Shown here: in pieces, positions 6,047-10,914 of the stretch
Numbering within the stretch: position 1 is the first letter of the stretch
Layout of the letters: each line of letters begins with the position of its first letter
NCBI GenBank assembly: GCA_030037875.1
Contig: JASHPV010000151.1
Coordinates: forward strand, 1-10,914
Direction of reading: 5' to 3'
Origin: Thermoplasmata archaeon
GTDB lineage: Archaea; Thermoplasmatota; Thermoplasmata; Lutacidiplasmatales; UBA184
DNA length: 10,914 nt
The notes under the pieces: generated by a model
Database searches by the model: none
The model's input: the letters and a program-made list of their open reading frames with translations, nothing else
Told to the model about the DNA's origin: nothing
Position numbers and translations under genes: made by a program

Positions 6047-6106
6047 CAGGCCGCCCGGGCCCCGACGCGGACCCGGTGATTTCAGTCTTGCGCGGCCGGG
6101 GGACGC

Positions 6107-6118
6107 CAAATACAATCC
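6107..6118. promoter_or_regulatory. Shared AT-rich promoter island between divergent genes
   Basis: CCAAATACAATC is the only AT-rich stretch between the minus-strand dehydrogenase and the plus-strand VOC gene. On the plus strand it is centred about 35 bp before the ATG at 6147 (leader near 8 bases). On the minus strand it reads ATTGTATTTGG, about 66 bp before the TTG at 6046. It may serve one or both genes. Confidence 0.4.
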
Positions 6119-6146
6119 GGCTACCGGGAATCGCTCGAGGATTCGG

Positions 6147-6923
6147 ATGGAGGTTCTCGGACTGGACTGGGTCGGGACACGCACGAACCGTTTCCCGGAA
6201 ACCGTTGCGTTCTTCGAGCAGGTCCTCGGACTGCCCATCGGCGAGCAACGGGAGGATTTCGTTCGACTCGACCTGCCGGATTCGTCATGCCTCGAGGTGT
6301 TTGGACCCGAGGATGCGGACCATCCGTACTTCACGACCGGTCCGGTGGTGGGATTCTCGGTGGAGGATCTGGAGGCGGCCCGCCACGACCTCGTCCGGCA
6401 CGGGATCGAGCTGCTGGGTCCGACACGCACAGAAGCCGGGCCGGCACGCTGGCAGCACTTCCGCGCCCCGGATGGCTACATCTACGAGGTCGTTTCGAAT
6501 CCGGAGCGACGAGCCCGGGGCCCGCCGGTCGGTCCGATGGGGATCACCCATCTGGCGTGGGTCGGGACGCGCACCGCTCGGTACCAGGCGACCTGCGCCT
6601 TCTTCAGCAACGTGCTCGGGCTCGAGGTCGTGGAAGAACTTCCGGAGCTGACCGAGTATCGTCTGCCGTCGGGAGCTTCGGTGGAGGTATTCCTCGCCGG
6701 CAGTCGTCTCGACCATCCGCACTTCTCCACGGGTCCCGTGCCTGGGTTCGGCGTGGAAAGTATCGACGCCGCCTTGGCCGCCCTGGGGTCGGCGAAGGTT
6801 CCCCTGCTTCAATCGAAGCGAGGCGCGGAGAGCGGATGGGCCCATTTCCGCGCGCCGGACGGTTGCATGTACGAGGTGAAGGGCCCTCGACGGGCGGAAT
6901 CGGGCGTCGGCGTTCACTCGTAG
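6147..6923 (+). CDS. Two-domain VOC (glyoxalase/dioxygenase superfamily) protein
   Basis: This 258-residue protein is an internal tandem duplication of the VOC fold. Copy 1 (residues 4-118) and copy 2 (132-247) share WVGTRT, then AFF..VLGL, then LEVF or VEVF, then HPYFTTGPVVGF or HPHFSTGPVPGF, and HFRAPDG..YEV. In VOC enzymes metal is bound by four residues of the H/E/H/E type. Copy 2 keeps a His at the first position (H135), E180, H233 and E243, whereas copy 1 has Gly5 at the first position but keeps E50, H104 and E114. This suggests at most one complete metal site per chain, or cooperation between copies. The ATG at 6147 is chosen because copy 1 begins there and GAGG lies upstream; the frame is open further upstream but crosses the divergent gene. 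It may act on an aromatic or 2-oxo compound, or in resistance; the substrate cannot be named. Confidence 0.88.
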   Translation: MEVLGLDWVGTRTNRFPETVAFFEQVLGLPIGEQREDFVRLDLPDSSCLEVFGPEDADHPYFTTGPVVGFSVEDLEAARHDLVRHGIELLGPTRTEAGPARWQHFRAPDGYIYEVVSNPERRARGPPVGPMGITHLAWVGTRTARYQATCAFFSNVLGLEVVEELPELTEYRLPSGASVEVFLAGSRLDHPHFSTGPVPGFGVESIDAALAALGSAKVPLLQSKRGAESGWAHFRAPDGCMYEVKGPRRAESGVGVHS

Positions 6924-7678
6924 GAGACGTCCGCCCGCAAGTACGTCCAGGTGGCGAGAGCCAGCACCACCAAGGTCTCGATCAACAACAGGAGCACCTG
7001 GTAGCCATCGCCCGTCGTCAGGGTACTCGTGTAGGCGCCCCGCACCGCGTCGGCCACGTACGTCAAGGGATTGATCTGGAACAGCACCCGAAGCACGGCC
7101 GGGAGGGCGTTGCTCAAGGGATAGAACACCGTGCTGGCGAAGTTCACCACGAAGAGGAGCAGGATCTGGATGCTGTTGTAGGCCGTGTTCGACTTGATGA
7201 GGGCGCCCAAGAACAGCATCAACGACCCGAAGAAGATCGAGCCGAGCACGATCGTTCCAAACATGACCCCGAGCGACGCGAGGGCCGTCGGGATCGACCC
7301 GATGAGCACGAACGCGACGGCGAGCATGACCGCCGCTCCGCCGAGGCCGAAGAGCATCGACGTGAACATGATCCCGAGGAGATACTGGAGTCGGGTGAAC
7401 GGGCCGACCAGGAGCTGGGCCAGCATCCCCCATCGGCGGTCGGCCCAGAGCATGCTGCCGCCGACGGTGCCGGCCATGATGACCTGGAATGACATGATCC
7501 CGGGCGTCAGGAAGGAGAGGTAGACGTCGTGGCCCGCCCCGGACGTGAGCGAGGCGAATCCGTATCCGAAGAAGACGAGGTACATTCCCGGAAGTCCGAT
7601 CAGGATGACCAGGCTTCCCGGGTCGGTGTTCACCCGGATATTCCGGTAGATCAAGCGGAGGAGGTTAGGCAGCGCCAT
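6914..7678 (-). CDS. ABC-2 type exporter permease
   Basis: This 254-residue integral membrane protein has about six hydrophobic segments (near 22-42, 56-76, 98-126, 134-160, 166-187 and 226-246). It also has the ABC-2 signature region INPLTYVADAVRGAY (202-216) before the last helix, which marks the DrrB/NodJ-like export permeases. It pairs with the ATPase encoded just upstream, whose last 14 nt overlap its start. GAGGGG lies a few bases before the ATG at 7678, so coupled translation is likely. Together they would export a drug, lipid or polymer, or flip a small hydrophobic molecule; the substrate is unknown. The stop overlaps the end of the convergent VOC gene by 10 bp, leaving no room for a separate terminator. 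Confidence 0.92.
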   Translation of the reverse strand: MALPNLLRLIYRNIRVNTDPGSLVILIGLPGMYLVFFGYGFASLTSGAGHDVYLSFLTPGIMSFQVIMAGTVGGSMLWADRRWGMLAQLLVGPFTRLQYLLGIMFTSMLFGLGGAAVMLAVAFVLIGSIPTALASLGVMFGTIVLGSIFFGSLMLFLGALIKSNTAYNSIQILLLFVVNFASTVFYPLSNALPAVLRVLFQINPLTYVADAVRGAYTSTLTTGDGYQVLLLLIETLVVLALATWTYLRADVSYE

Positions 7679-8666
7679 TCGATTCCCCTCGGTGAGTGAC
7701 CTGCCGGAGGAACACGTCCTCGAGCGTGTTCTGCCGCACGTTGAGCCAATCGAGCTGGATCCCTGTCGTCTGGGCGAGCTCGACGATCTTCGACAACACG
7801 TCCTTGGGGTCGTCCGCGAGGATCACCGCGCTGTTCCCGTGGGCCGTGACCGTCGCCCGAGAGCCCAGTCGTTGCACCAACCCCTGGAAGAAACGCGCCG
7901 AGTCTCCGCCCGCCACCGTGAGGTCAATCGTCTTTTTGCCGCCGTAGAGGCGCTTCAGGTTCTCGACGGAGTCGAGGACCAGGATCCGGCCCTCGTCGAT
8001 GACCGCGACCCGGTCGCAGAGGTAGTCCGCCTCTTCGAGATTGTGAGTGGTGAACACCACGGTGAGGCCGCGCCGGACCTCGTCCCGGATCGAGTCGAGC
8101 AGGGTGCGCCGCATGATCACGTCGAGGCCGACGGTCGGTTCGTCCAGGAAGAGGACATCCATGTCGTGCATGAACTCGCGCGCGACCTGTACCCGGCGCT
8201 TCTGGCCGCCCGAAATGTCGAAGGCCCGGCGCTTCCTCAGTTCGCCGATCCCAAAGCGTTCGATCAGCTGTTCCCGGCGACGGACCCGTTCCGTACGGGG
8301 CAGTCCCCAGAGCACGCCGTACACGTCGAAGTTGCCCTGAACGGTGGTGAAATCGAAGGACTCGGCCTGCTGCACCACGCCGATCCGGCCCCGGATCTTT
8401 TGTCCGTCGCGGGCCGGGTCCATACCGAGCACCCGCAAGGTTCCGGACGTCGGTTGGATCAACGTGGTCATCGCCTTGATGAGCGTCGACTTTCCGGCCC
8501 CGTTCTTCCCCAGGAGGCCGAAGACTTCGCCCCGGTGGACGGTGAAACTCACCCCATCCAACGCGAACTTTTTCCGGTCGTAGGTGTGCCGAAGATTTTC
8601 CGCGAAGGCCACGGCGTCGTCGGGGACTTCGGAGGCTAAGGGCCGAGGGGTGCCCGGGGTCGCCAT
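7665..8666 (-). CDS. ABC transporter ATP-binding protein (DrrA-like)
   Basis: This 333-residue ATPase has all the expected motifs: Walker A GKNGAGKST (53-61), Q-loop GVVQQ (96-100), signature ISGGQKRRVQ (151-160), Walker B VLFLDEPTVGLD (171-182) and the switch His in TTHNLEEAD (206-214). A C-terminal extension (about 240-325) has the DUF4162-like ending TLEDVFLRQ (314-322), typical of DrrA-type ATPases that power ABC-2 exporters. Every catalytic residue is present, so it should be active. The ATG at 8666 has no Shine-Dalgarno, but a TATA-like element (CCTTTAG, minus strand) about 31 bp upstream suggests a leaderless or very short-leader message. It is the first gene of the two-gene exporter operon, followed by the permease with a 14-nt overlap. 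Export of an antibiotic-like or lipid substrate is inferred from the family only. Confidence 0.95.
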   Translation of the reverse strand: MATPGTPRPLASEVPDDAVAFAENLRHTYDRKKFALDGVSFTVHRGEVFGLLGKNGAGKSTLIKAMTTLIQPTSGTLRVLGMDPARDGQKIRGRIGVVQQAESFDFTTVQGNFDVYGVLWGLPRTERVRRREQLIERFGIGELRKRRAFDISGGQKRRVQVAREFMHDMDVLFLDEPTVGLDVIMRRTLLDSIRDEVRRGLTVVFTTHNLEEADYLCDRVAVIDEGRILVLDSVENLKRLYGGKKTIDLTVAGGDSARFFQGLVQRLGSRATVTAHGNSAVILADDPKDVLSKIVELAQTTGIQLDWLNVRQNTLEDVFLRQVTHRGESNGAA

Positions 8667-8691
8667 AGGTGCGCAGCCCGTGAACCGGCAC

Positions 8692-8708
8692 CGCTAAAGG
8701 ATTTGGGT
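8692..8708 (-). promoter_or_regulatory. TATA-like promoter of the ABC exporter operon
   Basis: On the minus strand AAATCCTTTAG forms an AT-rich island centred about 30 bp before the ATG at 8666, compatible with a leader of under ten bases. The same island might also serve the divergent membrane-protein gene at 8777, but the spacing there is long. Confidence 0.4.
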
Positions 8709-8776
8709 AGTGTCGCCGACTTCGACCCGTCCGGAGCAGTCGAATCCTCCGACGCGGTGGGATCACGGAAGCCAAG

Positions 8777-9484
8777 ATGGGGGCCGAACACACGGGTGGA
8801 GGGAACCCACCCGAACCGGCGCCACCCGCTCCCAGGAGCCCGACCCTCGGGCGGGGGACGAGCAACGCTCTAACGCTCGCGGTCGTCGGGATTGTCCTCT
8901 ATATCGTCCTCGACGTAGTCGCTCAGTTGCTCCCTCCGCACTACAGTCCCATCTCCCAGGCCGAGAGCGACCTAGCCGTTGGGCCGTATGGCTACGTCAT
9001 GACGGTCAACTTCTTGGTCCGCGGTCTGCTCTCGTTCGCGTTCCTGGTTGGCGTAGTCGGGGCTACCCAGTTGGGGAGGACCGCCCGAGTCGGACTTGCG
9101 CTGCTCGGGATCTGGGGTGCCGGCGCGTTCGTTCTGGCCGCGTTCCCCACCGACGTGGGCACGGTGGTGACCGTGCACGGCACGATTCACAATCTCACCG
9201 CCGCCGTCGCCTTCACAGGGGGTGCCTTCGGGGCGCTGTTCTTGTCCCTGCATTTCCACGCCGAAGAGCGGTTGCGTCGCGTCGAAACCGTGGCGCGGCT
9301 CCTCGCGGTCCTTGCCGTCGTGATGTACTTTGTTACCCTTGGCGCGCTCTTCATCCGCCGGCTCTCTCACGTCTTCGGGTTGGTCGAGCGCGTCTTCATC
9401 GGGCTCGTGCTCCTCTGGATCCTCGTCGTGGCGCTGCAGCTCCTTCTCTCCGACCGGGCCCGCGGAATCTCGGCCCCTGCCTAA
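8777..9484 (+). CDS. DUF998-family six-helix membrane protein
   Basis: This 235-residue protein has a Pro/Gly-rich cytoplasmic-type N-terminus (1-28) and six hydrophobic helices, near 31-52, 72-96, 104-123, 137-160, 173-193 and 203-224. The loop after helix 1, PISQAESDLAVGPYGYVM (58-75), and the FPTDV...HGTIHN stretch (123-139) on both sides of helix 4 match the DUF998 family as I know it, whose members are archaeal and bacterial membrane proteins of unknown function. The acid and His residues in these loops are the likely functional site. The ATG at 8777 has only a weak GGAAG upstream. The gene stands alone on the plus strand, diverging from the ABC exporter and ending 10 bp before the convergent DUF72 gene, so neither neighbour shows an operon link. 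Confidence 0.85.
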   Translation: MGAEHTGGGNPPEPAPPAPRSPTLGRGTSNALTLAVVGIVLYIVLDVVAQLLPPHYSPISQAESDLAVGPYGYVMTVNFLVRGLLSFAFLVGVVGATQLGRTARVGLALLGIWGAGAFVLAAFPTDVGTVVTVHGTIHNLTAAVAFTGGAFGALFLSLHFHAEERLRRVETVARLLAVLAVVMYFVTLGALFIRRLSHVFGLVERVFIGLVLLWILVVALQLLLSDRARGISAPA

Positions 9485-9494
9485 GGAAGCCCGC

Positions 9495-10268
9495 TCAGGG
9501 AACGAGTTTCCCGGCGGCCGCCCACGGCGGCGGCGGGAGGTTGAGGAGCTCCGAGAGGCTGCGGGCGTTCACGGCGGCGTCTCCCCGGAAGTGGTTGTTA
9601 AAGAACCCATAGATCGCGTCGGTCTGCGCGGTGAGTTGCTCGAGCCGGGGGACCCAGGCGCGAAGCTCCCCGGGCTGGTACGTGTAGTCGTACCAGATCT
9701 CCTTCCCGTGCCCGTGCCAGCGCACGTAGCTGAACGGAGCGGTGACCGTGAGGTCGATGGGGAGCAGCGGTTCGTCCACGACCACGTACGCGAACCCGAA
9801 CTCCTGGAGAAGCGCCTTCGACTCCGGCCGGAGCCAGGACCGTTCGCGCGGCTCCACCGCGACGGGGATCCCCTTCGGGAGGCTTTCGTAGAACCGTCGC
9901 ACCGTGGCCGGTTCGAACGGAAGCGACGGCGGCAGTTGCACCAGGGCCGCGGCCAGCTTGTGGGACTCTTGAAGCGGCTTCAGGAACCGGGCGAATTCGT
10001 CGATCTCGGGCTCGGCGGCCACGAGCTTCTTGTCGTGCGTAATCGTCTGAGGGAACTTGAGCGCGAAGCGGAAGTCCTTCGGCGTCCGGCGGACCCAGGA
10101 CTGGGCGACGGAGACCGGCGGGAGACGATAGAACGTCGAATTGACTTCCACGATGGAAAAGAATCCCGAGTAGAAACGGAGCTCGTCCCGTACGCCTCGT
10201 TTGGGATAGAACCGGCCGACCCATTCCGGGTAATCCCAGCCGCTCGTGCCGAGATAGATCGCTCCCAC
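9495..10268 (-). CDS. DUF72 (YecE-like) protein
   Basis: This 257-residue protein is a full-length member of the DUF72/YecE family, a TIM-barrel-like group without an established function. Motifs in order: YLGTSGWDYPEW (5-16), FSIVEVNSTFYRLP (37-50), FRFALKFP (66-73), LVQLPPSLPFE (109-119), VAVEPRERSW (136-145), YVRWHGHGKEIWYDY (183-197) and YGFFNNHFRGDAAVNA (220-235). Conserved Glu, Asn, Arg, His and Asn-Asn residues along the barrel look like an active site. The start is a GTG at 10268 with no clear Shine-Dalgarno; an AT-rich element (CCTATTTG, minus strand, about 10300-10307) lies 35 bp upstream. It is a single gene, convergent with the DUF998 gene and divergent from the ferredoxin gene. 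The family has been suggested to have nuclease or metal-linked roles, but I do not rely on that. Confidence 0.93.
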   Translation of the reverse strand: MGAIYLGTSGWDYPEWVGRFYPKRGVRDELRFYSGFFSIVEVNSTFYRLPPVSVAQSWVRRTPKDFRFALKFPQTITHDKKLVAAEPEIDEFARFLKPLQESHKLAAALVQLPPSLPFEPATVRRFYESLPKGIPVAVEPRERSWLRPESKALLQEFGFAYVVVDEPLLPIDLTVTAPFSYVRWHGHGKEIWYDYTYQPGELRAWVPRLEQLTAQTDAIYGFFNNHFRGDAAVNARSLSELLNLPPPPWAAAGKLVP

Positions 10269-10298
10269 GGGCCTTCATCCAGGTCAGCGCATTGAGGG

Positions 10299-10308
10299 GC
10301 AAATAGGG
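10299..10308 (-). promoter_or_regulatory. TATA-like promoter of the DUF72 gene
   Basis: CCCTATTTGC on the minus strand is centred about 35 bp before the GTG at 10268 and would give a leader of about ten bases. It is one of the few AT-rich islands in the 151-bp divergent gap. Confidence 0.4.
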
Positions 10309-10366
10309 GCGGGGAGGGAGTGAAACACGCCGCCGGGTGTGAGCGCGTGCCTCGGTTCGGCAAAGG

Positions 10367-10374
10367 CCAAATAG
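10367..10374 (+). promoter_or_regulatory. TATA-like promoter of the ferredoxin gene
   Basis: CCAAATAG lies about 50 bp before the ATG at 10420, predicting a leader near 23 bases. The same AAATAG core recurs before subunit F at 10763, which strengthens the reading of both as TATA boxes. Confidence 0.4.
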
Positions 10375-10419
10375 CCCGGCCGGGGTGAGTCCTCCGGCAA
10401 AGCCCCACAGGTTACAAAA

Positions 10420-10698
10420 ATGGTAGTGGTCGACGTAGAGCTCGGGAAGTGCACCGGCTGCGCCCACTGTCGAGACGTGTGCCCGGTCAACGTCTTCGAG
10501 ATGAAGCCGCGCGACCAGTTTCCTGACGTCGTCGATGACCCGGCCATCGGGGCCAAATTCCAGTTCCGGGGCGAGAAATCCGCGGTCATCAACGGACCGG
10601 AGTGCATCGTCTGCGAAGCCTGCCTCTTCGAGTGCGAAGGGGAATGCATCACGATCACCGACGACGAAGGCAACCTCCACCACTCCACCTACAAGTGA
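10420..10698 (+). CDS. Two-cluster 4Fe-4S ferredoxin with long insert
   Basis: This 92-residue protein carries two Cys motifs that bind iron-sulfur clusters for electron transfer in the cytoplasm. The first is canonical: C11-x2-C14-x2-C17-x3-C21-Pro. The second, C62-x2-C65-x2-C68-x3-C72, lacks the Pro and is followed by an extra C76, giving nine Cys in all. A 40-residue insert with an acidic and a basic patch (22-61) separates the motifs, where bacterial-type 2[4Fe-4S] ferredoxins have about 25-30. Two 4Fe-4S clusters are expected; the extra Cys might let the second site be unusual. No Shine-Dalgarno is seen and the bases before ATG are AT-rich (TTACAAAA). It is a stand-alone gene; its redox partner is not in this window. 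It could act with an oxidoreductase of the 2-oxo acid type, which is inference. Confidence 0.9.
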   Translation: MVVVDVELGKCTGCAHCRDVCPVNVFEMKPRDQFPDVVDDPAIGAKFQFRGEKSAVINGPECIVCEACLFECEGECITITDDEGNLHHSTYK

Positions 10699-10721
10699 GA
10701 CGGACGAAGGGCCCCGGCCCG

Positions 10722-10751
10722 TGCGTTTCTGACGCAAGCGCCGCCGGCGCT
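10722..10751 (+). terminator. Two small GC hairpins after the ferredoxin gene
   Basis: TGCGT/ACGCA (10722-10726 and 10732-10736, five-base loop) is followed at once by AGCGCC/GGCGCT (10737-10742 and 10746-10751, three-base loop). Both stems are perfect. Neither has a U-tract, so termination is only a possibility. Confidence 0.2.
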
Positions 10752-10762
10752 CGGGCAACGGC

Positions 10763-10770
10763 TAAATAGG
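10763..10770 (+). promoter_or_regulatory. TATA-like promoter of ATPase subunit F
   Basis: TAAATAGG is centred 26-27 bp before the GTG at 10793, the exact archaeal TATA-to-start distance. Transcription would begin at the start codon itself, making a leaderless message. Confidence 0.55.
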
Positions 10771-10792
10771 GTGGTTCCCCGGCGGGGACGCC

Positions 10793-10914
10793 GTGGACGA
10801 TTCGGGGGCGGGCATCGGCCAAACCGCGGTCATTGGCGAACGCGAGCTTGCCATCGGGTTCCGTCTCATCGGGCTCCAGGACGTGGTCGAAGTCACCCCG
10901 GCGACGGCCTCGGC
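10793..10914 (+). CDS. atpF: V/A-type ATP synthase subunit F (N-terminal part, cut by window edge)
   Basis: The first 40 codons of a gene that runs off the window. After a short N-terminal stretch (DDSGAGIGQ) the sequence TAVIGERELAIGFRLIGL, then DVVEVTPAT, matches the start of archaeal A-type (V-type) ATP synthase subunit F. That subunit belongs to the central stalk of the rotary enzyme on the inner face of the membrane and helps couple catalysis to rotation. In relatives the protein begins close to AVIG, so the GTG adds about nine residues. The GTG is supported by a TATA box 26 bp upstream. Most archaeal clusters place F behind subunits E and C; here a ferredoxin gene precedes it, so the operon seems to open with F. 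Subunits A, B and D may follow outside the window. Confidence 0.85.
   Translation, partial: MDDSGAGIGQTAVIGERELAIGFRLIGLQDVVEVTPATAS

Noticed and set aside
6914..6923. The 10-bp convergent overlap of the VOC and ABC permease genes as a regulatory antisense device
   Set aside because: Short convergent overlaps are common in compact genomes and nothing else in the sequence points to regulation.
9598..10758. A 386-residue minus-strand frame spanning the DUF72 and ferredoxin genes
   Set aside because: It is out of frame with DUF72, antisense to the ferredoxin, and shows no family motif.
1..10914. CRISPR array, tRNA or rRNA gene, insertion sequence
   Set aside because: I saw no spaced direct repeat series, no cloverleaf with a T-loop consensus, no transposase and no terminal inverted repeats.

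Overview
This window is GC-rich DNA that is most probably archaeal. The clues are a family B DNA polymerase, a V/A-type ATPase subunit F, a RecA/RadA-superfamily paralog, and several genes with a TATA-like AT-rich element about 25-30 bp upstream of a start codon with no Shine-Dalgarno (leaderless style). Genes inside operons do have Shine-Dalgarno motifs. A high-GC member of Thermoplasmatota or a related euryarchaeal lineage fits best, but that placement is inference and cannot be fixed from the sequence alone.

Layout. Positions 1-393 (minus) hold the start of a HEAT-repeat protein, cut by the window edge. Positions 449-3890 (minus) form one compact operon of three overlapping genes, transcribed from 3890 downward: a RecA-like protein without a recognisable Walker A motif, a 120-residue protein of an MGRT-type family, and a divergent family B DNA polymerase with altered motifs B and C and a degraded exonuclease site. 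This cassette is the most interesting part of the window. By analogy with damage-tolerance cassettes it could be an archaeal mutasome-like or translesion module. A 158-bp gap upstream (3940-4097) carries a perfect inverted repeat near its promoter and the remnant of a short-chain dehydrogenase C-terminus.

Positions 4098-6923 hold small-molecule metabolism genes: a PEP mutase/isocitrate lyase superfamily enzyme (minus), an ornithine cyclodeaminase/mu-crystallin family dehydrogenase (minus), and a two-domain VOC (glyoxalase/dioxygenase fold) protein (plus). The last two diverge from a shared AT-rich promoter island. Positions 6914-8666 (minus) encode a two-gene ABC-2 type exporter, ATPase then permease, translationally coupled. 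The permease end overlaps the VOC gene end by 10 bp, convergently.

Positions 8777-9484 (plus) encode a six-helix DUF998-type membrane protein that converges on a DUF72 (YecE-like) protein at 9495-10268 (minus). A two-cluster ferredoxin follows at 10420-10698 (plus). The window closes with the start of V/A-type ATP synthase subunit F from 10793 (plus), apparently read from a leaderless message. I saw no tRNA, rRNA, CRISPR array or insertion sequence.
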